In this document: positions 32,830 through 41,600 of the stretch, piece after piece
Position numbering within the stretch: the stretch's first letter is position 1
How the letters are laid out: every line of letters begins with the position of its first letter
Origin: Enterocloster bolteae
GTDB lineage: Bacteria > Bacillota > Clostridia > Lachnospirales > Lachnospiraceae
Assembly (NCBI RefSeq): GCF_002234575.2
Contig: NZ_CP022464.2
Span: 496,001-560,000 of the forward strand
DNA: 64,000 bases
Direction: 5' to 3'
Notes under the pieces: model-generated
Seen by the model: the letters and a program-made list of their open reading frames with translations, nothing else
Told to the model about the DNA's origin: nothing
The model's database searches: none
Program-made: the position numbers and the translations under genes

Positions 32830-33069
32830 TTAATAAAAGCCCGTGTAGAGCAGGGAGTGTCCTCTGCCCTCTGTACAGGCTTCAAAGAAAAAAGTATAAC
32901 CGGACGGCTCACCGCATAAACAGTCCGGCAGGTAAACGTGAAATGGCTCCTTGGGCTGGTAGTCCTCAAATGCTTCTATCAGAAGCTGTTCCGCCATCCA
33001 GCGGTACTCCGGCAGTGCAAGGAGCTGGAAGTCCTGCTCATACTCATCATATCCGGCGATAGATTTCAT
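32830..33069 (-). CDS. Small conserved ICE protein of unknown function
   Basis: 79 aa, acidic, rich in Tyr/Phe/Glu (DYQPKEPFHVYLPDCLCGEPS in the middle). I recognise its position, between orf22 and orf21 in Tn1549-like elements, but not a function. AAGTC-type weak ribosome site; its ATG follows the DUF961 gene stop by 4 bp, so it is coupled. Confidence 0.65.
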   Translation of the reverse strand: MKSIAGYDEYEQDFQLLALPEYRWMAEQLLIEAFEDYQPKEPFHVYLPDCLCGEPSGYTFFFEACTEGRGHSLLYTGFY

Positions 33070-33073
33070 AGAC

Positions 33074-33451
33074 TTATTTCTCTGCCGGATGGTCTTTCTT
33101 TGGCGGTTGTAGATTCATAGCAACACCTTTTTTCAGGATAATATCCTCTGCCTTAATGTACCAGTCCACATCCGCTCCCTGAAAGGTAGCCGTTGCCACG
33201 GTGTCCGCCACCGGATGGATGATTTCCACTTCTGCGTTGTAGTCGAACTCCTTTAACGGCACGCTGGCAGGGATGGAAACCTGAATCATACGCCCCTGCC
33301 CTCTGGATTTTAAATCATAGGTGCGTTCCTTGATTTCTTCCGACACAGTTCCGTCCTCATTCTGGATGTGAACCTCCCGGCGGAGGGCAGAAAATTTCAA
33401 TGTCCCGAATGTTGCTTCCTTGTCAATCACGATTCCGTTTGCTAATCTCAT
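33074..33451 (-). CDS. orf22: YdcP/DUF961 protein (Tn916 Orf22-like)
   Basis: 125 aa, DUF961 (YdcP) family, first part of the conjugation operon in Tn916/ICEBs1 elements. Segments FGTLKFSALRREVHIQNEDG and QGRMIQVSIPASVPLKEFDY fit the family; a two-strand-rich fold is expected. In these elements such proteins help DNA processing in conjugation or replication; the detailed role is unsettled. AAAGGAGGACATCAGACT precedes the ATG. Confidence 0.82.
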   Translation of the reverse strand: MRLANGIVIDKEATFGTLKFSALRREVHIQNEDGTVSEEIKERTYDLKSRGQGRMIQVSIPASVPLKEFDYNAEVEIIHPVADTVATATFQGADVDWYIKAEDIILKKGVAMNLQPPKKDHPAEK

Positions 33452-33472
33452 AGTCTGATGTCCTCCTTTTCC

Positions 33473-33787
33473 TTACACTTTTACCATATCGTCAGCGTGT
33501 AAAATGTAGTTGGTGAAGCCCCTTGTGCCGATTTTATAGCCCTCTGCGGTGATACGGGGATTGACGAGCTTCACACGTTCCTCAAAGTCAAAATGTTTCT
33601 CTCCGGCTTCGGCAGGGAGGATAACCACAATATCATCTGCCCTCTGTACGTCTGAATAAAGGTTGAAGCCGCGAGAGAGTACCGCCATGCGTCCGTTGAT
33701 TCTCCGCTGCTCTGTTTTGTCTTCTCCGGCAAACTCCAAGTTGCCGAATGTCTTCTCCATGTTGGGGATAACGAATTTTAATTCCAT
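33473..33787 (-). CDS. orf23: YdcP/DUF961 protein (Tn916 Orf23-like)
   Basis: 104 aa, second DUF961 paralogue: KTFGNLEFAGEDKTEQ, VLSRGFNLYSDVQRADDIVV, then EERVKLVNPRI. First gene of the long minus-strand transfer operon that runs to orf13. AGAAAGGACAGGTAAATC lies before the ATG. Confidence 0.82.
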   Translation of the reverse strand: MELKFVIPNMEKTFGNLEFAGEDKTEQRRINGRMAVLSRGFNLYSDVQRADDIVVILPAEAGEKHFDFEERVKLVNPRITAEGYKIGTRGFTNYILHADDMVKV

Positions 33788-34114
33788 ATAGATTTACCTG
33801 TCCTTTCTGAATGTTGTATTTGATAGTGGTTTTCGTGATTCAGTCTGGGAGAGGAGGGGAACGCTCCGGCGGCGGTGATTTCTTCGTAGTATCACGTCCT
33901 TTCTGGTTTTGGAGTAAAAAAATAGACGCTCACTGCTGAACGTCTATCAGGGGACATATTGAGATTTTATAGGTTTACTATATCAATCTGACTGTACTTC
34001 GGTTACATTTTTATTGCATTTTTTATTTGGTTTCATATAAATTTTACTGGTTAATAGTTCCTGCAAATGCCTTAAAATCAATGATTTTCACTTATATAGC
34101 ATACTGTCTGTCTG
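33788..34114 (-). promoter_or_regulatory. Leader of the transfer operon
   Basis: 327 bp without a gene. It holds the hairpin at 33916-33947, AT-rich DNA to its right with TATAAA (minus, near 33975) as a -10 candidate, and TTGCATTTTT at 34014, which matches a repeat next to int (17111). The transfer promoter must lie here or read in from beyond the junction of the excised circle. Confidence 0.5.
33916..33947 (-). terminator. Attenuator-like terminator upstream of the transfer operon
   Basis: Minus strand: ATAGACG (33947-33941), 12-nt loop, CGTCTAT (33928-33922), then TTTTTT. It lies about 130 nt before orf23, so it would stop most transcripts entering the transfer genes unless antitermination occurs. 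Confidence 0.7.
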
Positions 34115-34125
34115 GAGTGGGAATA
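34115..34125 (+). repeat. Attachment core 2 (junction of elements 1 and 2)
   Basis: GAGTGGGAATA, identical to the cores at 17029 and 53176 but followed by ATAA instead of G. Marks the right end of element 1 and the left end of element 2. Confidence 0.88.
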
Positions 34126-34145
34126 ATAATTTAAATGTAATCGAG

Positions 34146-34194
34146 TCCCGAAAAACCTTGAAAACACAGGGCTTTTCGGGATTCTTGTTTTTTA
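34146..34194. terminator. Terminator beside the integrase of element 2
   Basis: TCCCGAAAA near 34146 pairs with TTTTCGGGA near 34173, followed by TTCTTGTTTTTT; it works on the plus strand, i.e. it would shield int from transcripts coming from the left. Confidence 0.65.
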
Positions 34195-34195
34195 C

Positions 34196-34214
34196 TGGCT
34201 ACAAAATGGCTACA
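34196..34214 (+). repeat. 19-bp direct repeat, left copy (probable integrase arm site)
   Basis: TGGCTACAAAATGGCTACA; itself a double TGGCTACA. An identical copy lies at 53056-53074, near the other end of element 2. It overlaps the int stop codon. Confidence 0.75.
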
Positions 34215-35315
34215 TCAGCCAAGTTTTTTGTAGCCGTCATCTTTTTCAGCCATCGCATCAAGCTGATTGGCTACTTCACTTTGCTTGTTCGGGTACAGGT
34301 GGCTGTAGGTTTCCATGGTGGTTTGCACCCTTTCGTGTCCTAAGCGTTCTGCAACCAGAAGCGGCGTACAGCCCATGTCAATCAGCAAACTGGCGTGGGT
34401 ATGACGTACATCGTGCACCCTGATCTTCTGCGTTCCGGAGTGGTCACAGCCATACTTCATTTGTCTGCCGACCCAGCCCCTGTCGTAAGGAAAGATGCGG
34501 TCTGTAGGCTGTACATCGTAGAGTTTTGCCAGATAGTCTTTTAGACAGCTTTCCAGTACCTTTGGCATAACCACTTCACGGTAGCCAGCTTCCGTTTTGG
34601 GCGGATAGATGTAGTCCTTTCCGTTCAGATGTTGATAGTTTTTGTTGACAGAGATAATGTGTCGGTCGAAATCAATATCCTCCGGTGTCAGAGCCAGCAG
34701 TTCGCCAACACGCAATCCTGTGTAGTACATCACCATGAAAACGGTGTAGCCAACAGGTCTGCTCTCCATGGCTTTAATGAACACCTTGAATTCTTCGTTC
34801 GTCCAGAACAGCATTTCATCGGCGTTTTTCTTACCCATGGTTCCTGCCTTGTGACAGGGGTTTTCTCTCAATCCGTAGAACTTCACTGCAAAGTTGAAGG
34901 CTGCGGTGAGTTGATTGTTGATGGTTCGCAGATAGGTCGGTGAATAACCTCTGCCGTTGGGACGGCGGTAGTTAATCAGCTCGTTTTGCCAGTTGCGAAT
35001 ATCGGTCGGTTTGATGGCGTTGATTGGCATCTCACCGAAATATGGGAGGACTTTCTTATTAAACAGATAGTGCTTGTTGGCTAAAGTTGTCTCCCTGAGA
35101 CGAGGATCGGCATCTTTCATGTAGAGTGCAACGAAATCCTTGAACTTCATGCCCAAGCTGCCATCTGCCTGACTGATAAAATCCTGTTCCCATTGCAAGG
35201 CTTCTTTCTTGGTTTTGAAGCCTCTTTTCTTTTTGTGAATCTCCTTTCCTGTCCAATCCTTTACTCGGATTTGAGACATCCATTTTCCGGTGTTCTTATC
35301 TCTTGTTACTGACAT
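34215..35315 (-). CDS. int: Tyrosine recombinase/integrase of element 2
   Basis: 366 aa. N-terminal AP2-like arm-binding domain (WMSQIRVKDWTGKEIHKKKRG), SAM-like core-binding part (QWEQDFISQADGSLGMKF onward), catalytic domain with YTGLRVGELLAL (Arg), VHDVRHTHASLLIDMG (H-x-x-R) and ERLGHERVQTTMETYSHLY (His, Tyr). It shares catalytic motifs with the element 1 integrase but differs over most of its length, so two distinct enzymes recognise the same 11-bp core. GGAGAATACA precedes the ATG. Confidence 0.92.
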   Translation of the reverse strand: MSVTRDKNTGKWMSQIRVKDWTGKEIHKKKRGFKTKKEALQWEQDFISQADGSLGMKFKDFVALYMKDADPRLRETTLANKHYLFNKKVLPYFGEMPINAIKPTDIRNWQNELINYRRPNGRGYSPTYLRTINNQLTAAFNFAVKFYGLRENPCHKAGTMGKKNADEMLFWTNEEFKVFIKAMESRPVGYTVFMVMYYTGLRVGELLALTPEDIDFDRHIISVNKNYQHLNGKDYIYPPKTEAGYREVVMPKVLESCLKDYLAKLYDVQPTDRIFPYDRGWVGRQMKYGCDHSGTQKIRVHDVRHTHASLLIDMGCTPLLVAERLGHERVQTTMETYSHLYPNKQSEVANQLDAMAEKDDGYKKLG

Positions 35316-35351
35316 TGTATTCTCCTTTTCTATCCCAATGTCAGACCTTAA

Positions 35352-35951
35352 TTATTTCTTAGAGCCAAACTCCTTTTCAAGATAAGCTCTGCGACGAGCC
35401 AAGCGCTCGTCCTCGTCAAGTTCTTCCGGTTCCACACATTCTACGGAAGCCCCAGCATAGTACGCAAGGGTCTGCTCTTGCCAGCTATGTAATGCAGCTG
35501 CAGAACAGTTGTAGCTGCGCACATCCTCACGCATATCTTCCCATTGTTCCAAAAACAAACACATATCTGCGTTATGGTCAGCATCCATCTCTTTTCCATT
35601 AAAGCGGATAGAGCAAGTCCACTCGTTGCTGCGAGGGGGCTTTTTTACATCCACATCAAATTTAAGAGAGGATACCTTGTTTAGTTCAAACAGGAAGCTC
35701 ATTATGTCAGCAAGACTTCTGATAGGCGCCGTATTGGTTTCGTAGCCAAGGATAAAGGTAGGCGTTGTATCCAGATGTTTTGCTATTTCGTTTACGACAT
35801 CAATGGAAACCTCGATTTCTCCGGTTTCGTACTTTTGTACGGTACGCAGAGATTTCCCAATAAGGTTAGCCAGTTGTGTCTGATTCAGTCCTTTGCGTTT
35901 TCGTAGTGTTTTTATCCGCTGACCGATTGCGGAATAATCGAAATTGTCCAT
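35352..35951 (-). CDS. XRE-family repressor of element 2
   Basis: 199 aa: N-terminal Cro/C1 HTH (IGQRIKTLRKRKGLNQTQL then GKSLRTVQKYETGE), no RecA-type autoproteolysis signature; a C-terminal acidic half of unknown type (MCLFLEQWEDMREDVRSYN). It faces away from the excisionase-like gene across a 190-bp AT-rich region, the usual layout for a lysogeny-type switch, and probably represses it. Confidence 0.82.
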   Translation of the reverse strand: MDNFDYSAIGQRIKTLRKRKGLNQTQLANLIGKSLRTVQKYETGEIEVSIDVVNEIAKHLDTTPTFILGYETNTAPIRSLADIMSFLFELNKVSSLKFDVDVKKPPRSNEWTCSIRFNGKEMDADHNADMCLFLEQWEDMREDVRSYNCSAAALHSWQEQTLAYYAGASVECVEPEELDEDERLARRRAYLEKEFGSKK

Positions 35952-36144
35952 AGTTGATTCACCTCATATTTATCATATCACAAAGAAATACGAATTTCAA
36001 GTACATATTTTTATTCCGCAAGTATTGACAAAAGCAGCTTTTATTCGTATAATGTAAATGTATTAAAAGTGCGTATTTAGATAATTCAGAAGAAATGAGC
36101 GAACAAAAAATGCGCAAATCATCTTTTGAACACAGGAGGTAACC
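35952..36144. promoter_or_regulatory. Divergent control region of element 2
   Basis: 193 bp, very AT-rich, between repressor and excisionase-like gene. CGTATAATG near 36046 gives a -10 (TATAAT), with TTGACA at 36025 about 17 nt before it: a good plus-strand promoter. Operators of the XRE repressor are expected here but no exact repeat is obvious. Confidence 0.6.
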
Positions 36145-36339
36145 ATGAGAGCACAGTTTATCACAGCAGAAGAAGTTAAGCAGGTATTGGATGTCAGCCG
36201 CAGCAAATCTTATCAAATCATCAGAGATTTGAATAAGGAGCTGAAAAGTATGGGCTATCATACCATTGCAGGCAAATGCCCAATCCAGTTCTTTAAGCAG
36301 AAATTTTACGGTCTGGAAATTGGAGGTGACAACGCTTGA
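36145..36339 (+). CDS. Excisionase-like small HTH protein
   Basis: 64 aa, winged-HTH type (FITAEEVKQVLDVSRSKSYQIIRDLNKEL), basic. Small proteins of this sort (ICEBs1/Tn-type Xis or replication-control helper) sit beside RepA-like ATPases in Lachnospiraceae elements. ACAGGAGGTAACC precedes the ATG; the stop overlaps the next start (TGATG). Confidence 0.7.
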   Translation: MRAQFITAEEVKQVLDVSRSKSYQIIRDLNKELKSMGYHTIAGKCPIQFFKQKFYGLEIGGDNA

Positions 36340-37499
36340 TGCAGGAAAATGAAAAAACGACCGTCCCGATTCCATCTGTTGGCGCAGATGGGGAACAGTC
36401 GCTTTCCTATGTAACAAATGAAATTATAACAACTGGCAACGAAGAAATCAATCCCATAGATGAAAGTATGGAGGAGATGCTTCGTCAGATGCAGAGAATG
36501 TCTGACCCGTCCTATCTGGCTACCATGACTATGAGCCAGTTGTATGACACTGTATACGAAAGCAGACTGCCTGTTATCGACGGTCTGCTTTACCCAGGCA
36601 CATATCTGTTTGTAGGTGATCCAAAAGTTGGTAAGTCATTCTTGATGGCGCAGATTGCGTATCATGTCAGCACAGGACTTCCGCTCTGGAATTATTCTGT
36701 TCATGCAGGCACTGTACTGTACCTTGCGTTGGAGGATGACTACAGACGCTTGCAGGAGCGTTTGTATCGTATGTTTGGAGTGGATGGTACAGATACTTTG
36801 CATTTTGCAACCTGTGCCAAACAGCTCGGTGCAGGGCTGTATGAACAGCTGGCTCGCTTTGTATCAGAGCACAGAGACACCCGACTGATTATCATTGATA
36901 CTTTGCAAAAAATCAGAGAAGCCAGCGGAGACAGATACAGCTATGCAAGCGATTATGAAATTATTGGTCAGCTAAAACACTTTGCCGACCAGACTGGCAT
37001 TGCGCTGTTGTTGGTACATCATACCCGAAAACAGCAGGCAGATGATAAGTTTGATATGATTTCCGGCACCAATGGATTGCTCGGCGCTGCCGACGGAGCT
37101 TTTGTTCTGCAAAAGGAAAAACGCACCGGAAATACTGCGGTACTGGAAGTGTCCGGCAGAGACCAGCCAGAGCAAAGACTGATTCTGAAAAAGGATATGG
37201 AACATCTTGTTTGGGAGTTGGAAAAAGCCGAAACAGAGTTGTGGCAGATTCCGCCAGATCCGATTCTGGAAAAGGTTGCAGCTTTGCTGGCGGAAGATAT
37301 TTTAGAGTGGAGTGGAACACCGACAGAGCTTGCAGAAGCGTTGAAGTTAGAGCTGAAGCCTAATCTTTTGACAAAACACCTGAATGTCAATGCGAGCAGA
37401 TTGTTCCATGAGTGCCATACCCAATATGAAAATATTCGCACTCACGCAGGAAGAAGGATCATCTTAAAGCGAGTTTCAGAGCAGCGTGACGATGCGTGA
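36336..37499 (+). CDS. RepA-like AAA ATPase (RSF1010 RepA/DnaB-core type)
   Basis: 387 aa RecA-fold ATPase. Walker A YLFVGDPKVGKSFLMAQIA (about 90-105), Walker B RLIIIDTLQKI, then LLLVHHTRKQQADDKFDMISGTNGL (within the 250s) as in RepA hexameric helicases. The N-terminal 50 residues are low-complexity; the C-terminal 90 residues (DILEWSGTPTELAEAL) look like a winged helix. It likely unwinds or maintains the excised circular form of element 2. Coupled to the gene before it. Confidence 0.85.
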   Translation: MMQENEKTTVPIPSVGADGEQSLSYVTNEIITTGNEEINPIDESMEEMLRQMQRMSDPSYLATMTMSQLYDTVYESRLPVIDGLLYPGTYLFVGDPKVGKSFLMAQIAYHVSTGLPLWNYSVHAGTVLYLALEDDYRRLQERLYRMFGVDGTDTLHFATCAKQLGAGLYEQLARFVSEHRDTRLIIIDTLQKIREASGDRYSYASDYEIIGQLKHFADQTGIALLLVHHTRKQQADDKFDMISGTNGLLGAADGAFVLQKEKRTGNTAVLEVSGRDQPEQRLILKKDMEHLVWELEKAETELWQIPPDPILEKVAALLAEDILEWSGTPTELAEALKLELKPNLLTKHLNVNASRLFHECHTQYENIRTHAGRRIILKRVSEQRDDA

Positions 37500-37586
37500 C
37501 GGTTGTGACGATGATTTTGACAGTGGTGGCGGTATGTAAAACACCGTCACCATCGTCACCACCGACACGGACAGGAAAGGAATGGA

Positions 37587-37847
37587 TTGAAAATGAAAAA
37601 TGTGCAAATCCCTTATGATTTATTTGTTGCCTTGCTTCAATATCATCTGATGATGGATGGCGATTATGAAGATGAAATCAAACAAGGCTTGGAGCAAAAA
37701 CTGGAAGCTATGGTAAGACATGAATGGTACGCAAAGTACAAGACTGCTCCTACACCGGAAGAACGAGAAGCAGCCCGTCAGCGTTACCTGGATGAACGTG
37801 GAGTTCCACAGAGCTTCCGATGGACAACTTCTCCTTGGGAGAGATGA
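37587..37847 (+). CDS. Small acidic/basic protein of unknown function, element 2
   Basis: 86 aa, starting with TTG at 37587 or, less well spaced, ATG at 37593 after AGGAAAGGA. Sequence pattern VQIPYDLFVALLQYHLMMD then alternating charged residues. This family is often found after RepA-like ATPases in Clostridia elements; function unknown. Confidence 0.6.
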   Translation: MKMKNVQIPYDLFVALLQYHLMMDGDYEDEIKQGLEQKLEAMVRHEWYAKYKTAPTPEEREAARQRYLDERGVPQSFRWTTSPWER

Positions 37848-38232
37848 CAGGAGCGTGCCACGCTCCTGTTAGCGGCAGATAAGAGAGTGATGATTGCATC
37901 GATTTCACTGAAGGTGGGTATGCCATATTTAACATTATTGCGATTATCACTTTTTTGCTGTAAAGATAAAAAAGAAAAAATTTGTTTTTACAAAACGATT
38001 GGAAAATCGTGTAGCCGGTATCGCAGATACCGTTCAAAGGGGATTGGGGATGCTTCCCCAACAAGCAATTTGCGAAGATTGACCCAGAGGGAAAATCGAG
38101 AAAATGAGTGAACCTGTGCAGGTTCACACTGCTTGCCAATTTGTGAGCGTAAGCGAATATGCCCGTTATTCCCCAAATTAGGCTTATTATACAGGCTTTC
38201 GATATTTTATTTATTTAAAAGAAACTAAAATT
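37848..38232. other. Palindrome-rich gap, possible origin of transfer or replication
   Basis: 385 bp with several perfect hairpins: GGTATC-GCA-GATACC near 38018, GGGGA-TGC-TTCCCC near 38047, and GTGAACCTG-TG-CAGGTTCAC near 38109. No protein-like frame. The cluster of hairpins followed by the direct text TTGCGAAGATTGACCC recalls regions upstream of mob genes in mobilizable elements of Firmicutes, but no relaxase gene follows here. Confidence 0.5.
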
Positions 38233-38281
38233 AAGTGAACGCTCACTTTTTCGTTGAATTTATTTGCGATAATGCTATAAT
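38233..38281 (+). promoter_or_regulatory. Promoter and operator of the defence operon
   Basis: TTGAAT (38254-38259), 16-nt spacer, TATAAT (38276-38281). Just upstream, AAGTGA-ACGC-TCACTT (38233-38248) is an inverted repeat, a good candidate binding site of the XRE protein encoded by the first gene. Confidence 0.72.
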
Positions 38282-38335
38282 TAACATAATGGGACTTTTT
38301 AGATAAAAGTTTTCTGTGAAAGGATTGGTAACTCT

Positions 38336-38545
38336 ATGGATGTTAGTTATAAAAGACTTTGGAAACTGTTGATTGATAGAGATATGAAGAAAAAAGATTT
38401 GGCTGAGAAAGCGAATCTCAGTAATTATACAATCAACAAAATGAATAAAGGCGAAAATGTAAATACGGACACATTGGTAAAAATCTGCGGGGCATTGAAT
38501 TGCAGGATCGAGGATATTATGGAAGTCGTTCCAGATGAAAAATGA
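38336..38545 (+). CDS. XRE-family regulator, first gene of the defence operon
   Basis: 69 aa, single Cro/C1 HTH (MKKKDLAEKANLSNYTINKM, then GENVNTDTLVKICGALNCR). Small regulators of this type commonly precede restriction-modification operons and delay or limit expression. Its start follows AAAGGATTGGTAACTCT; 64 bp separate it from the helicase gene. Confidence 0.85.
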   Translation: MDVSYKRLWKLLIDRDMKKKDLAEKANLSNYTINKMNKGENVNTDTLVKICGALNCRIEDIMEVVPDEK

Positions 38546-38609
38546 TGCTGTGATGCTTATGGAACAGCAACTATAGTATTATTGTATTGTAAAATTCAGG
38601 AGATTGGGT

Positions 38610-41600
38610 ATGGAACTAATTAACAACACAACTAAAACATTACGAGATGATTTAGCTGTTGAGATAAAACAAGGCAGTAGGCTTTCTGTTGCAGCAGCCT
38701 GCTTCTCTATCTATGCTTTCCAAGAATTGAAAAAGGAACTTCAAGGCATTGACGAATTAAGATTCATTTTTACATCACCGACTTTTACAACCGAGAAGGC
38801 AAAAAAAGAAAAGAGAGAATTTTATATTCCAAGATTAGGTCGAGAACGCAGTTTGTATGGAACAGAATTTGAAGTAAAGCTTAGAAATGAGCTTACGCAA
38901 AAGGCGATTGCGAAAGAATGTGCCGAATGGATTCGGAAAAAGGTTACTTTTAAATCTAATGTAACCAATGAAAATATGATGGGCTTCATCAATTTGGATG
39001 ATAAAAACTATATGCCGATCAACGGTTTTACTACGGTTGACCTGGGATGTGAGCGTGGTAACAACGCATACAACATGGTTCAAAAGACAGAAGTACCATT
39101 CTCAACTGCATATATAGACTTGTTCGATAACCTTTGGAATGACACCTCAAAATTGCAGGAGGTTACTGATGAAGTCATTGAGAATATTACAGCTGCTTAT
39201 AATGAAAATTCTCCTGACTTCATTTATTTCGTGACACTTTATAATATCTTCAGCGAGTTTTTGGAAGATGTCTCTGAGGATCATTTACCAAATGAGGCTA
39301 CCGGATTTAAAGAAAGCAAGATATGGTCTATGCTGTATAATTTCCAGAAAGATGCTGTTCTTGCTATTATCAGCAAACTGGAAAAGTTCAATGGCTGTAT
39401 TCTTGCTGATAGCGTAGGTCTTGGTAAAACCTTTACCGCTTTGGCTGTTATTAAATATTACGAGAATAGAAATAAATCTGTGCTCGTCCTCTGTCCGAAG
39501 AAGTTGACAAACAACTGGAATACCTATAAAGACAACTATGTGAATAACCCGATTGCATCAGATCGCTTACGTTACGATGTACTCTATCATACAGACTTGA
39601 ACCGTACTCACGGCAAATCCAATGGTCTGGATTTAGATAGATTAAACTGGAGCAATTATGACCTGGTTGTAATTGACGAATCTCATAACTTCCGAAATGG
39701 CGGCAAACTGTCAGGCGAAGATAATGAAAAAGAAAATCGTTACCTGAAGCTGTTAAATAAGGTTATCCGTAAAGGCGTGAAAACAAAGGTTTTGATGTTA
39801 TCTGCAACTCCGGTCAATAATCGCTTTAATGACCTGAAAAATCAGCTTGCTCTTGCCTACGAGGGTAATACTGATCTGATTGATGATAAACTGAATACAA
39901 CAAAAAGTATTGATGAGATTTTCAAAAATGCCCAGAGAGCATTTAACACCTGGAGTAAATGGGACCCGGCAGACAGAACAACAGAAAATCTTCTTCGTAT
40001 GCTGGATTTTGATTTCTTTGAAGTTTTGGATTCTGTAACCATTGCACGTTCCAGAAAACATATTCAGAAATATTATGATACTTCTGATATTGGCACTTTC
40101 CCTACCAGATTGAAGCCGATATCCCTTAGACCTCCTCTTACCAGTTTGAAGAAGGCTATCAACTACAATGAAATCTATGAGCAGTTGACGCAACTGTCAT
40201 TGTCTATTTATACGCCTACGCATTTTATTCTTCCGAGTAAAATGGAGAAGTATGCGGAAATGTACGAAGATAATAAAGTAAATATCGGTTTTACTCAGGC
40301 AAACCGTGAGCAGGGTATCCGTCGCTTAACGGCAATCAACCTGATGAAGCGAATGGAAAGCTCTGTTCATTCCTTTAACCTTACGCTGAAGCGAATCTAC
40401 AGTTTGATAGATTCAACTATCCATAGTATTGATACTTATGATAAGACTTCCTCTGTGAGACTTGAACTGACTGATATTTCTGATATTGACGAGTTTGATA
40501 GTGAAGATCAGAACGGTGACGAGCTGTTTACCTTTGGTAAGAAGGTCAAAATTGATATTGGAGATATGGATTATAAATCCTGGAGAGACAGCCTTGCAAA
40601 AGATCGGGATACCCTTGAACTTCTGACACTGATGGTTGGAGATATTACGCCTGAGTATGACTCCAAACTTCAGGAGCTGTTTCAAGTTATCAAAAACAAG
40701 CTGGAGCACCCTATCAACGAGGGTAACAAGAAAATTATTATCTTCACAGCTTTTGCAGATACAGCTCAGTATCTGTTTGACAATGTAAGTAAGTATGTGA
40801 AGGATAATTTCGGACAGAATACTGCAATGGTATCTGGTTCTGTAGAAGGGCGCACCACTGTTCCAAGACTGAAGAGTGATCTGAATACCGTTTTGACCTG
40901 CTTTTCTCCAATATCTAAGGACAAGCATTTACTTATGCCGAACGATAGTACAGAAATTGACTTTCTGATTGCTACGGACTGTATCTCGGAAGGTCAGAAC
41001 TTGCAGGACTGCGATTATCTGATTAACTATGACATTCACTGGAATCCGGTTCGTATTATCCAGCGATTTGGTCGTATCGACCGTATTGGCAGTAAGAATG
41101 CCTTTATTCAGCTTGTGAATTTCTGGCCAGATGTAACTCTTGATGAGTATATCGACCTGAAGGCAAAAGTCGAGACACGTATGAAGATCGTTGATATGAC
41201 AGCAACGGGTGATGACAATCTTTTGAGCGATGAAGAAAAAACAGATTTAGAATACCGCAAAGCCCAGCTGAAACGATTGCAGGAAGAAGTAGTGGATATT
41301 GAAGATATGTCTACCGGTATTTCCATTATGGATTTGGGCTTAAATGAATTTCGCATGGATTTGCTGGAATATATCAAGAATCACCCGGATATTGATAAAG
41401 CTCCCTTTGGACTTCACTCTGTAGCTGCTGCTTCAGAAGAAACACCGGCAGGCGTTATCTATGTTCTGAAGAATCGCTCCAATAGTGTGAATATTGATAA
41501 TCAGAACCGTTTGCACCCGTTTTATATGGTTTATATCAGCAATGAGGGCGAAGTGATTTGTGATCATCTTTCTCCAAAGCAGATGCTGGACAAGATGCGT

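Larger units (their letters stand above)
17040..34125. mobile_element. Element 1: Tn916/Tn5801-family integrative conjugative element
   Basis: About 17.1 kb between attachment cores 1 and 2. Gene order read from the right is that of Tn916: orf23, orf22, (79-aa gene), orf21 coupling protein, oriT, orf20 relaxase, orf19, ardA, orf17, orf16, orf15, orf14, orf13, cargo, orf7, orf8, small gene, int, all minus strand. It has no tet(M); conjugation and integration genes appear intact, so the element may be transferable. TTGCATTTTT-rich repeats near both ends (17111 and 34014) may be integrase arm sites. Confidence 0.9.
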
